From contig JBEKAR010000004.1 in the NCBI GenBank assembly GCA_050015815.1, forward strand, positions 1-24,521: a stretch of 24,521 nt of DNA, given 5' to 3'. The DNA is from JAJRAL01 sp050015815 (GTDB lineage Archaea > Thermoplasmatota > Thermoplasmata > Methanomassiliicoccales > UBA472). The notes beneath the pieces were generated by a model. It had not been told where the DNA came from. It made no database searches and was given only the letters and a program-made list of their open reading frames with translations. The position numbers and the translations under genes are program-made. Positions 15,418 to 22,147 of the stretch are shown here, one piece after another (the stretch's first letter is position 1; each line of letters opens with the position of its first letter).

Positions 15418-15585
15418 ATGAGCGATTTCGTCGAGAATCTGGATGGAGAAATGGTGCACGGAGGAGGATACGACTTATGGCTTGTCCCGTTACACCGCTC
15501 CTGCGATATTGAAACGCAAAAGAAAGTATGGAAAGTGTTTGGGTGGAAGCGTCGAATTCCATTTTTAATTGAAACGAGAATATAG
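15418..15585 (+). CDS. possible 55-aa protein
   Basis: An ATG-initiated frame reads MSDFVENLDGEMVHGGGYDL and ends in VWKVFGWKRRIPFLIETRI. The composition is protein-like, with Trp and acidic/basic alternation, but no ribosome binding site or TATA box is obvious and no family is recognised. It lies at the element's tRNA-proximal end, where small element genes such as excision factors often sit. It may also be chance. Confidence 0.25.
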   Translation: MSDFVENLDGEMVHGGGYDLWLVPLHRSCDIETQKKVWKVFGWKRRIPFLIETRI

Positions 15586-15605
15586 TTGTCTGGATGGACA
15601 TGGGG

Positions 15606-15619
15606 GTGCGGCTGCCGGG
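15606..15619. repeat. tRNA-proximal attachment site
   Basis: GTGCGGCTGCCGGG is the plus-strand reading of the tRNA-Gly acceptor 3' strand, discriminator base and part of the T-stem. It equals 5395-5408 exactly, and identity ends at both edges. The tRNA stays intact on this side, as expected when the element supplies the replacement 3' end. Confidence 0.85.
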
Positions 15620-15678
15620 ATTCGAACCCGAGTTTGGAGCTTGGGAAGCTCCAGTCATAACCACTAGACCACAGCCGC
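15607..15678 (-). tRNA. tRNA-Gly (anticodon CCC)
   Basis: The minus strand folds as a standard cloverleaf. The acceptor is GCGGCTG with CAGCCGC plus discriminator A. The anticodon arm is GGAGC-TTCCCAA-GCTCC, giving anticodon CCC (glycine codon GGG). The T-arm is TCGGG-TTCGAAT-CCCGG. No 3' CCA is encoded and no intron is seen. A TATA-like GTTTTATC (15709-15716, minus strand) precedes it by about 34 bases. Its 3' end is the integration site of the neighbouring element. Confidence 0.96.
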
Positions 15679-15708
15679 TTGAGCGCCTGAGCTAATCAGG
15701 AGCGCCCT

Positions 15709-15716
15709 GATAAAAC
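15709..15716 (-). promoter_or_regulatory. TATA-like box of tRNA-Gly
   Basis: GTTTTATC on the minus strand is centred about 34 bases before the mature tRNA 5' end, fitting a start a few bases upstream with a short leader. A CCTGA-GCTAA-TCAGG inverted repeat (15686-15700) lies between box and tRNA. Confidence 0.5.
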
Positions 15717-15750
15717 TTTCTTGCTGGCGTATTCGAACGAGCCGGCGGAG

Positions 15751-16005
15751 CTACTTAATCGTCTCCAACTGGCTGATTATGTTCCAGATAAGGGTCCTGC
15801 CGTGGAGCGGTATGTTCGGGTCGTTCGCCAGCTCGTCAAGGATAAAGATCGCGCTGGCCGCCCTGACGTCCAGCGCCTCCTTGGTCTGCAAAAGCCTCTC
15901 CTTTGCCGAGGTCGCACCCCTTCGGATGTTCCGCGGCACCGACGTGTCCTCGGAGAGCTGGTCGAGCACATCGACGATCTGTTTGAGTTTCGCTTCATTG
16001 TCCAT
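15751..16005 (-). CDS. UPF0147 family protein
   Basis: The 84-aa protein matches the archaeal UPF0147 family over its whole length: SEDTSVPRNIRRGATSAKE, ALDVRAASAIFILDELANDP and the C-terminal HGRTLIWNIISQLETI. The fold is all helical and the function is uncharacterised; it is widely conserved in archaea. The ATG at 16005 has a strong GAGAGGTGA ribosome binding site. It lies 28 bases after the RAM-domain gene on the same strand and probably shares its transcript. Confidence 0.93.
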   Translation of the reverse strand: MDNEAKLKQIVDVLDQLSEDTSVPRNIRRGATSAKERLLQTKEALDVRAASAIFILDELANDPNIPLHGRTLIWNIISQLETIK

Positions 16006-16033
16006 TCTCTCACCTCTCCGGTCCTTGCGACCG

Positions 16034-16378
16034 TCACTCCTGCTTTGCTTCCTCCGGCTCGAACTTCAGGTCGCCCCTCTCCTTGAACGTGGAGACGACC
16101 ATCAGGGTCCTGCTGTCCTTGAGGCCTGGGATGCTCGACAGGTCGTCGACGAGGAACCTCTTGAGCTGAGAATAGTTCTGCACCTTGACCTTCGCCACTA
16201 TGTCCGTGTCGCCGGTGACGAGGAAGACGTCCTCGACCACCAGGAACCCGGATACCTTCTCGGCAACGCGCTCCGCTTCCTTCGTGTCGACCTTCAGGTG
16301 GACGAGGGCGGTGACCTGGTCCTCACCGTAGTAGGTGGAGATGACCTCTTCCAGCTCCGTTCTTTCCTCTTCCTCCAT
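16034..16378 (-). CDS. stand-alone RAM (Lrp/AsnC effector) domain protein
   Basis: The 114-aa product is an AsnC-family ligand-binding domain without a DNA-binding HTH. VTALVHLKVDTKEAERVAEK forms the first strand and helix, VFLVTGDTDIVAKVKVQNYS is the characteristic core (V.G..D....V), and IPGLKDSRTLMVVSTFKE is the last strand. Such RAM proteins bind small ligands, often amino acids, and modulate partners. An acidic N-terminal extension and a C-terminal charged tail flank the domain. The ribosome binding site is AGAGGTG. It lies between the 55-aa gene and UPF0147 in one minus-strand cluster. Confidence 0.87.
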   Translation of the reverse strand: MEEEERTELEEVISTYYGEDQVTALVHLKVDTKEAERVAEKVSGFLVVEDVFLVTGDTDIVAKVKVQNYSQLKRFLVDDLSSIPGLKDSRTLMVVSTFKERGDLKFEPEEAKQE

Positions 16379-16459
16379 GGCGACACCTCTTCCTTCTTCA
16401 TTCGAAATGCGTGTAGATGGTCCGGTCCAGCGTTCACAACCAGGCTTGGCCGAGGCGGA

Positions 16460-16627
16460 TTACACGGCGGTCTCGAACTCCTCTTGCAGGTCGATGATGA
16501 CTTGCTCAAGGACTTCCTCGAAGCTCGAGCTTCGGTATTCTCTGAGTCCGCCCAGATCGCTCTGCACCCGGGCGATGTACGTATTGTTATTCTTCAGGAA
16601 TTCGACGTTGCAAAGGGTCTCTTCCAT
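16460..16627 (-). CDS. 55-aa small protein
   Basis: This short gene reads MEETLCNVEFLKNNNTYIAR, then VQSDLGGLREYRSSSFEEVL and a helical tail EQVIIDLQEEFETAV. It looks like a strand-strand-helix unit. An excellent ribosome binding site, GAGGTGA, is six bases before the ATG, and a TATA-like ATTATATA (16691-16698, minus strand) is placed for a leader of about 38 bases. These signals make it a real gene despite its length. No family is recognised. It heads the cluster with the RAM and UPF0147 genes, 81 bases before the RAM start. Confidence 0.75.
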   Translation of the reverse strand: MEETLCNVEFLKNNNTYIARVQSDLGGLREYRSSSFEEVLEQVIIDLQEEFETAV

Positions 16628-16690
16628 TTACTTTCACCTCAGGCCAATCCCTAGCTAAGGCTGTGAACAACCGGCGAATGCACAGTTCGG

Positions 16691-16698
16691 TATATAAT
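16691..16698 (-). promoter_or_regulatory. TATA-like box of the small protein-RAM-UPF0147 cluster
   Basis: ATTATATA on the minus strand is the clearest TATA match in the window. It is 67 bases before the 55-aa gene's ATG, predicting a leader of about 38 bases that carries the GAGGTGA site. The rest of 16699-16788 shows nothing further. Confidence 0.6.
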
Positions 16699-16788
16699 GA
16701 TTCGTCAGGAGGAAGCGAGTCCCACGAACCCTAGCCAGACGTTAGAAAATGGAACGGCGGGAGGGCCGATTCCGGTATTTAGGGGGAA

Positions 16789-17265
16789 CTAGGTGAGGTG
16801 CTTCTCAAGATAGAACGCGTCTAGGCCCTTGCCATAATAGTCCGGCACGGTCCCCTCAATCTTGAAGCCGCTGTGCAAGTAGAGGTTCAGGGCCGGGACG
16901 TTCGCCACACCGACCTCGAGGGCCAGTTTCTTCGAACCGTTGCTCCTCGCTTTCTCCTCCATCATCTTCATCAGCTCTCTGGCGACGCCCCGCAGGCGGT
17001 GCTCCGGCAGGACGGCGAGGGAGATGATCCTGGCGGACCAGCCGACCTCCTCCTCGAGCAGCATGCCGTAACCGACGACCTCGTTGCTCTCCTGCGCCAC
17101 GTAGGTCGTGACGGTCTCCTCGAGCAGCAGGCTCTCCACCAGCTGGCGGCTGAAACCCTTGGCGCCGAAGCAGATGCGCTCGATCCTCATGAGCTGCCTC
17201 ATGTCGTCGATGCCGCCCCCGCGGAAGTGCACGAACCACGAACGTCTTTCCCCACAAAAGCCCAT
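16789..17265 (-). CDS. GNAT-family N-acetyltransferase (RimI-like)
   Basis: The 158-aa protein has the GNAT fold: an N-terminal DDMRQLMRIERICFGAKGFS segment typical of RimI/Ard1 N-alpha-acetyltransferases, then VVGYGMLLEEE and the acetyl-CoA binding motif ISLAVLPEHRLRGVARELM (the R-x-x-G-x-A loop). NVPALNLYLHSGFKIEGTVPDYYGKGLDAFYLEK closes it and is strongly RimI-like. The likely substrate is a protein N-terminus. The start at 17265 (MGFCGERR) is preferred over an upstream frame extension that would overlap the divergent asnS. Regulatory signals between the divergent genes are weak. Confidence 0.85.
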   Translation of the reverse strand: MGFCGERRSWFVHFRGGGIDDMRQLMRIERICFGAKGFSRQLVESLLLEETVTTYVAQESNEVVGYGMLLEEEVGWSARIISLAVLPEHRLRGVARELMKMMEEKARSNGSKKLALEVGVANVPALNLYLHSGFKIEGTVPDYYGKGLDAFYLEKHLT

Positions 17266-17344
17266 CGCAAATAGAATCCAGAACGACCAATAGCGGCCTC
17301 CGACCGAAAGCAAAAGATACCGGGGAGGCGGTTTGGCCCAGTTG

Positions 17345-18643
17345 ATGAGCGAGGCGACCTGCATCGGCCGAGTGCTCTCGTCGTCGAAGCCCGGGGACGA
17401 GGTGACCGTCAGAGGCTGGATTTACCGCACCAGGAGCTCCGGGGCGATCGTCTTCGCGGTGCTCCGCGATTCGACCGGCATTATCCAGGTCACAGCGAAG
17501 AAGGGCAACCTGCCAGACAATGACCTCGAAGCGGCGAAATCGGCGCTGATCGAATCGTCCGTCGCGGTAGTGGGAAAGGTCGCGGAGGACAAGAGAGCGC
17601 CCGGCGGGATGGAGGTTAGAGCCTCGTCGTTCAAGGTCGTCGGCACCGCCCAGCCTTTCCCGATCACCGAATACCAGAGCGAGGAGCTGCTTCTCGACAA
17701 TCGTCACCTGTGGATTAGGTCTCGCGAGCAGAACGCGGTGATGAAGGTCAAGGCCTCGATCATGGAGGGGGCGAGGGAGTGGCTCAAGGAGAACCGCTTC
17801 ACAGAGGTCACTCCCCCGATCTTCACGCAGAACGCCTGCGAGGGAGGCGTCACCCTGTTCAAGCTGAAGTACTTCGACGGCGAGGCATACCTGAGCCAGA
17901 GCGCCCAAATGTACCTCGAGGCTCTGATTTTCTCACTGGAGCGGGTCTACTCGCTTACCCCTTCCTTCCGCGCCGAGAAGTCAAGGACGACGCGGCACCT
18001 CACGGAGTACTGGCATCTAGAGCTAGAGGAGGCCTGGACGGACAACGCGGGCAACATGGAGATCCAGGAAAGCCTCGTCTCGGCGATGGTGCAGAAGGCG
18101 GTCAAGGAGCGGCGCAACGAGCTGGTCCTGCTCGGTCGCGATCCGGAGACGCTCAAGGAAGTTGTACCTCCATTCAAGCGGGTGAAGTACGCGGACGTCA
18201 TCGAGTCGCTACGGGCGAAGCAGTTCGACATCTCGTTCGGCTGCGATCTAGGTGCGGTCGAGGAAAGGGCCGTGACGTCGGAAGAGAAGGTCCCCGTCTT
18301 CGTAACGAACTTCCCGAAGGAGTGCAAGGCGTTCTACATGAAGGAGGACCCGGACGACCCGAGGACGTACAAGTGCGCCGATCTCCTTGCGCCCGAAGGA
18401 TACGGCGAGGTCATCGGAGGAAGCGAGCGCGAGACCGACCTTGCCAAGCTGATCGAGAGGCTCGAGGCGCAGTGTGTGCCGCTGAGTGCCTACGAATGGT
18501 ACCTGGACCTGAGGAGGTACGGCTCCGTGCCTCACTCTGGCTTCGGGTTGGGCATCGAGAGGATCGTGCGCTGGGTCTGCAAGCTCGAGCATATCCGTGA
18601 CGCGGTGCCGTTCCCGCGGACGGTCGCCCGGGCCTATCCCTGA
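17345..18643 (+). CDS. asnS: asparaginyl-tRNA synthetase
   Basis: This class IIb synthetase charges tRNA-Asn. An OB-fold anticodon-binding domain (about residues 18-100, VTVRGWIYRTRSSGAIVFAV) precedes the catalytic core. Motif 2 is FRAEKSRTTRHLTEYWHLE; the EYWHLE form points to AsnRS rather than AspRS. EVIGGSERETDL, YEWYLDLRRYGSVPHSGFGL and motif 3 GIERIVRW are present, and the C-terminus AVPFPRTVARAYP is AsnRS-type. The ATG at 17345 is given; a TTG at 17333 with GGGGAGG (17322-17328) four bases away is a serious alternative adding four residues. The presence of the OB fold separates it from the archaeal asparagine synthetase paralogue. The 3' end overlaps the convergent peptidase by 10 bases. 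Confidence 0.93.
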   Translation: MSEATCIGRVLSSSKPGDEVTVRGWIYRTRSSGAIVFAVLRDSTGIIQVTAKKGNLPDNDLEAAKSALIESSVAVVGKVAEDKRAPGGMEVRASSFKVVGTAQPFPITEYQSEELLLDNRHLWIRSREQNAVMKVKASIMEGAREWLKENRFTEVTPPIFTQNACEGGVTLFKLKYFDGEAYLSQSAQMYLEALIFSLERVYSLTPSFRAEKSRTTRHLTEYWHLELEEAWTDNAGNMEIQESLVSAMVQKAVKERRNELVLLGRDPETLKEVVPPFKRVKYADVIESLRAKQFDISFGCDLGAVEERAVTSEEKVPVFVTNFPKECKAFYMKEDPDDPRTYKCADLLAPEGYGEVIGGSERETDLAKLIERLEAQCVPLSAYEWYLDLRRYGSVPHSGFGLGIERIVRWVCKLEHIRDAVPFPRTVARAYP

Positions 18644-19704
18644 GCGAACCGCCTGGCGGCCTCGGCGTAGACCTCTGTCGCGCGTTCCAGCTTGAAGCGC
18701 TCCACGTACTCGTCGTCCACGTGGGCCATGTTCAGGCCGCCTGGGCCGCAGACGATCACGTTCGGATTCTGTGCCGCATAGACCGGGGCCTCGGTCGCAT
18801 ACGGCACCACTATCAGGTCGGCGCCGGTCAGTTCCCTCATCATGCGCGAGAGTTCGTTGTTCTGGTCCGCCTCGTAGGCCTCCAGCTCATACAGCATCTG
18901 GATATCGTAATCCTCTCCCATCAGCTGGTCCATGATGATGGTCCTGACCTTGCGGTAGGTGAGAGGCGTCGGGAACCTCGCGTCGATCTCTACCTGACAG
19001 TGGTCCGGCACCACGTTGCCCTTCGTGCCGCCCTTGATCATCGAGACGCAGACGGTGAGATCCTCGGACTGAATCTCCGGGACAGTGGGAAGCCTGGCTA
19101 GCTTGTCGAGCAGCCGGCCCATCCTCGAGATCGCGTTATCTCCCAGCCAAGGCTGGCTCGCATGGGCGGCGGTGCCGTGGGTCGTCAATTGGAAACGCGA
19201 GATGCCCTTCTCCTTGTAGGCCGGCAGCAGGTCGGTCGGTTCGCCGATCACCACGCCCTTCGCCTTCCAGAGAAGGTCGAGCTTGGACAGCGCGAAGGCC
19301 CCGGTCATCTTCTCCTCCTCGTCCGTCGTGAGGAAGACGCTGAAGACCACGTCCTGCTTCATCAGCGCGGCCGATGCATGGAGCATCGAGGCGACCGCGC
19401 CCTTCATGTCCGACGAGCCGCGGCCGAAGATCTTGCCCCCCTCAACCTCGCCCTGCTTCCTGGTCCACATGTCGCCGACCGGGACAGTATCGAGGTGTCC
19501 GGAGAGGATCAGGCCGCCCTCACCGTTCGTGGCGCAGATCGCCGGCATCGATTTCTCGCCATGGACCGAGACGTCCATGCCGATGTCCTCGAGCCAACCC
19601 TTGGTGAAGTTGACCACCCTTCTTTTGTCGTCATGGCTGTCGCTCGGCCTTGCGAGCAGCTCCTTCAAGGTGTTGACGACCGAGGCGTTGGTCCTTCTTC
19701 CCAT
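18634..19704 (-). CDS. M20-family peptidase/deacylase (ArgE/DapE/LysK-like)
   Basis: The 356-aa metallohydrolase has the M20 signatures: SGHLDTVP with His70 and Asp72, GRGSSDMKG with Asp99 as bridging ligand, TTDEEEKMTGA with the catalytic acidic pair near 129-131, VIGEPTDL, the dimerisation-domain HGTAAHAS, and HVDDEYV with the last metal-binding His. It probably hydrolyses an N-acyl amino acid or dipeptide such as succinyl-diaminopimelate, acetylornithine or acetyl-lysine; the substrate cannot be fixed. The ATG at 19704 has a GGGGAGGG ribosome binding site and is 12 bases after the GcvT-like gene, so the two are one operon. Confidence 0.88.
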   Translation of the reverse strand: MGRRTNASVVNTLKELLARPSDSHDDKRRVVNFTKGWLEDIGMDVSVHGEKSMPAICATNGEGGLILSGHLDTVPVGDMWTRKQGEVEGGKIFGRGSSDMKGAVASMLHASAALMKQDVVFSVFLTTDEEEKMTGAFALSKLDLLWKAKGVVIGEPTDLLPAYKEKGISRFQLTTHGTAAHASQPWLGDNAISRMGRLLDKLARLPTVPEIQSEDLTVCVSMIKGGTKGNVVPDHCQVEIDARFPTPLTYRKVRTIIMDQLMGEDYDIQMLYELEAYEADQNNELSRMMRELTGADLIVVPYATEAPVYAAQNPNVIVCGPGGLNMAHVDDEYVERFKLERATEVYAEAARRFAQG

Positions 19705-19716
19705 TTTCCCTCCCCG

Positions 19717-20904
19717 TCATTTCTTGATGAACGGCGGCTCCACGACCTTCGCCGGGAAGACCCCGTCTCTGATCTTGATGTCGGTCGTCCGTCCTAGCTC
19801 GTCGAAGGGCGGATGGACGTAGCCCATGGCGATGCCTTTCTTGAGGCAGGGCGACATCGTGCCGCTCGTGATCTTCCCGATCTGTCTTCCGTCTGAGAGC
19901 AACTCGTAGCCATGCCTCGGGATCCCCTTGTCGACCATCTCCAGGCAGATGAGCCTCGGGTAGTCCCCGGTTTCCTCTTGTTTCACGAGGACGTCCCTTC
20001 CTATGAAATCGTGAGCAAGTTTGACGACCCAATGCGGGCCGGTCTGGACGGAGGTCTGGGTCCCATCGAAGTCGGTGCCCGAGAGCAGGTAGCCCATCTC
20101 GAGACGGAGCGTGTCCCTCGCCCCCAGCCCCGCCGGCTTGATGCCAAGCTCCTTTCCCGCCCGGAGGAGTATGTTCCAGAGCGGGACGACCGACGCGTTC
20201 TCGACCAGTATCTCGAAGCCATCCTCGCCAGTGTATCCGGTCCTGGAGACGTAGCACAGCTCGCTGAAATCGCCCACCGAGCCCTTCGTCCCCGGGCGGC
20301 ATTGCCTCGTGATCGTGTCGCAGAGGATGCCCGACTGCTGGAAGCCGTCGACGAGCCCCTTCGCCAGCGCTCCCTCGGCGAATAGCTCGACGAAGGCGCC
20401 GGTGAAGTGCTTCATCGCGCCTATGTCCTCGAAGGTAAGGTTCTCTAGGATCTCCAGAGCCTTAGGTCCCTGCAGAGCGATGCAGGCGAGCCGACGCGAG
20501 ACGTCGACGATATCCTGTCCGCTCGAGTGCGCCTTCACCCAGGCCAGGACCGCCTCCGTCGTCGCCGCGTTCGGCACCATCAGGTACTCGTCCTGGATCC
20601 AGTGGTAGACGATGACATCGTCGATAATCGTGCCGTTGTCCCGAAGCAGGTGGCCATAGACCGCCCTGCCGACCGGAGCGTCGTCGATGTCGTTCGTCAT
20701 CAGGCGCCGGATGAGGTCCTTCGCCCCCGCCCCCCTGATGATGATGTCGCCCATGTGCGACACATCGAACATTCCCGCGGCCCGGCGCACCGCCATATGC
20801 TCGTCGATGATTGAGGTGTACTGCACCGGCATGTCCCAGCCCGCGAAGCCGATCATCCGGGCCCCGAGCTTGACGTGCTCCGCGTGGAGCGGTGTCTCGT
20901 TCAT
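19717..20904 (-). CDS. gcvT: aminomethyltransferase (glycine cleavage system T protein)
   Basis: The 395-aa protein begins MNETPLHAEHVKLGARMIGF and has AGWDMPVQYTS, FDVSHMGDIII, IIDDVIVY with the conserved catalytic-region Asp, FTGAFVEL, YVSRTGYTGEDGFEI and ARDTLRLEMGYLLSG, all family hallmarks. It transfers the methylene group from the H-protein-bound aminomethyl intermediate to tetrahydrofolate or tetrahydromethanopterin. GcvP and GcvH are not in the window. A GTG at 20916 would add four residues. A TATA-like CCTTTAAG (20937-20944, minus strand) is 36 bases before the ATG. It heads an operon with the M20 peptidase. Confidence 0.92.
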   Translation of the reverse strand: MNETPLHAEHVKLGARMIGFAGWDMPVQYTSIIDEHMAVRRAAGMFDVSHMGDIIIRGAGAKDLIRRLMTNDIDDAPVGRAVYGHLLRDNGTIIDDVIVYHWIQDEYLMVPNAATTEAVLAWVKAHSSGQDIVDVSRRLACIALQGPKALEILENLTFEDIGAMKHFTGAFVELFAEGALAKGLVDGFQQSGILCDTITRQCRPGTKGSVGDFSELCYVSRTGYTGEDGFEILVENASVVPLWNILLRAGKELGIKPAGLGARDTLRLEMGYLLSGTDFDGTQTSVQTGPHWVVKLAHDFIGRDVLVKQEETGDYPRLICLEMVDKGIPRHGYELLSDGRQIGKITSGTMSPCLKKGIAMGYVHPPFDELGRTTDIKIRDGVFPAKVVEPPFIKK

Positions 20905-20936
20905 GATCTCGACCACCCAGATGATTACTGGACGCG

Positions 20937-20944
20937 CTTAAAGG
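20937..20944 (-). promoter_or_regulatory. TATA-like box of gcvT
   Basis: CCTTTAAG on the minus strand is centred about 36 bases before the chosen ATG, giving a leader of roughly 10 bases. It sits in the narrow gap after the orc1/cdc6 stop, so gcvT likely has its own promoter. Confidence 0.45.
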
Positions 20945-20971
20945 CTTTGGGAGCGGCGCGACTCGAAGAGG

Positions 20972-22147
20972 TCAGGAGCCGAGCAGCTGCTCCAGGCGTT
21001 CCTTCAGCACCTTCGCCGGGATGTCCGGCAGCGAGATGTACGTCGTCCTTCCTCCGCCGGTCGTATCGGCTACGACGCGCGAGGAGATCAGCCCCTCGTT
21101 AGCCAGATCCTGGATGTAGGCCCAGAATTGTGTGTGCGCCCGAGGCTTCTCCCCCGCCTCCTCCGCCGCGACGCGGTAGACCTTCTCCGCCTCGCCGGTC
21201 GTGACGTACGCTTGGTCCTTGATGGCGCGGGCGATCGACAGCAGGACGATCCTGCGCTGCTTGTCGAGCTCCTCGATCTTGCTCTCCGTGACGACAGAGT
21301 AGGTCAGCGCCTTCGCCGCACGCACGTGCTCTGCCGTCACCTCGCTCGCTCTCTCCTCCTCCGCCAGCATTGCCGCCTTCTCCAGCAGCTCGATCGCGAA
21401 CCTCGCGTCCCCGAACTCCGAGGCGATGTCTCCGATAAGCTCGAGCGATTCCCCCGCGATCGCGTTCGGGAACAGGGCTAGGCTTGCGCGGTCGGCGACG
21501 ATATCCGTCAGCTCCTTCGCGTTGTACCGCTCGAAAAGGATCGCGTTGGCGCGTTTGAAGGTCGAAGATGAAGCGGCGTCCAGCATGTCAAGAACGTACT
21601 TCTGCGAGACGAGGATCAGCGAGAGCGACGCCCTGCCGCCGACGCGCTCCTCGTCGAAGCGCGACAAATCGTAGATCAGGTCGCTCGCTCCCTTCCTCAG
21701 GAGGACGTCCGCCTCGTCCAGTACGACGACCAAGTGCACCTTGCGCTTGTCGATGTGCTTCCTCAGCGAGCGGAGCATCTCCGCCGAGGAGAAGCCTCGG
21801 TCGGGGAAGTGCTCGTCGAAGTGCGTCACAAGCCTCAGCAGGACGCTGCTCTCCGAGTTCCTCTGCCGGCAGTTGACGATGACGAAGTCGATCGCCCTCT
21901 CCTTCTCCTGGCCCTCCTTGACGAAGTCCAGGCAGAAGCGCTTCGAGGTGGCGGTCTTCCCCGTGCCGACCGGACCGATGAGGAACGCCGTATGCGAGAC
22001 GCCCTGTTCCAGAACAGGCCTGAACAGCATCCAGAGCTTGCTCAGCTGTGCCTCGCGGTGGATCAGGCGGTCGGGTACGTAGTCGAACGACAGCTTCGAC
22101 AGGTCCTTGAGGACCCGCGCCCCCCGTTCCTGGTATCCCGTGCTCAT
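20972..22147 (-). CDS. Orc1/Cdc6-family replication initiator ATPase
   Basis: The 391-aa AAA+ protein has Walker A GPVGTGKT (58-65), Walker B VVLDEAD (141-147) and a sensor 2 GDARFAIELL (246-255). A C-terminal winged helix (about 310-391) holds the TTGGGRTTYISL wing. The N-terminal FDYVPDRLIHREAQLSKL is the classical Orc1/Cdc6 entry. It binds origin repeats and loads MCM. The sensor 1 position reads SQ (181-182), where SN is usual, so it may be a divergent paralogue. The start overlaps the upstream NIF3-like stop by four bases. No origin-like repeat cluster is seen next to it. Confidence 0.9.
   Translation of the reverse strand: MSTGYQERGARVLKDLSKLSFDYVPDRLIHREAQLSKLWMLFRPVLEQGVSHTAFLIGPVGTGKTATSKRFCLDFVKEGQEKERAIDFVIVNCRQRNSESSVLLRLVTHFDEHFPDRGFSSAEMLRSLRKHIDKRKVHLVVVLDEADVLLRKGASDLIYDLSRFDEERVGGRASLSLILVSQKYVLDMLDAASSSTFKRANAILFERYNAKELTDIVADRASLALFPNAIAGESLELIGDIASEFGDARFAIELLEKAAMLAEEERASEVTAEHVRAAKALTYSVVTESKIEELDKQRRIVLLSIARAIKDQAYVTTGEAEKVYRVAAEEAGEKPRAHTQFWAYIQDLANEGLISSRVVADTTGGGRTTYISLPDIPAKVLKERLEQLLGS

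Larger units (their letters stand above)
15181..15606. other. AT-rich end of the element between the GHKL operon promoter and attachment site
   Basis: This stretch of about 425 bases has no firm gene. It holds the GHKL operon promoter, a 10-base inverted repeat (15200-15254) and one short plus-strand frame (15418-15585), entered separately. The remaining AT-rich DNA shows no array or tRNA. The repeat-free part next to the tRNA could hold recombinase arm sites, but none is recognisable by eye. Confidence 0.5.
5395..15619. mobile_element. integrated element at tRNA-Gly(CCC) carrying an integrase, R-M system and candidate defence operon
   Basis: A 14-base direct repeat bounds the segment: 5395-5408 and 15606-15619. 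The right copy is the 3' end of an intact tRNA-Gly; the left copy is an orphan. The tyrosine recombinase gene lies directly inside the left repeat and reads toward it. By eye the segment is richer in A and T than its flanks, above all at 8700-9060 and 15180-15600. Its genes (integrase, HTH proteins, zinc ribbons, restriction-modification, GHKL ATPase operon) are all accessory, whereas genes on both sides are housekeeping. No structural virus or conjugation gene is recognisable. It could be an integrative plasmid, a satellite-like element or a defence island. Confidence 0.88.

Noticed and set aside
15779..16654. 291-codon plus-strand frame over the UPF0147, RAM and 55-aa genes
   Set aside because: Three minus-strand genes with good ribosome binding sites and family matches occupy the same DNA. 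The plus frame has no motif.
16856..17908. 350-codon minus-strand frame spanning the asnS 5' half and the GNAT gene
   Set aside because: It is antisense to asnS and out of frame with the GNAT gene. The composition is Arg/His/Leu-rich noise from GC-rich DNA.
17779..18600. Plus-strand second frame inside asnS
   Set aside because: It is fully nested in asnS, which has all class II motifs. The alternative product is Arg/Gly/Pro-rich.
17345..18643. Aspartyl-tRNA synthetase as the identity of this class II synthetase
   Set aside because: Motif 2 reads EYWHLE and the C-terminus FPRTVARAYP, which fit AsnRS. The archaeal asparagine synthetase paralogue is also unlikely because the OB fold is present.
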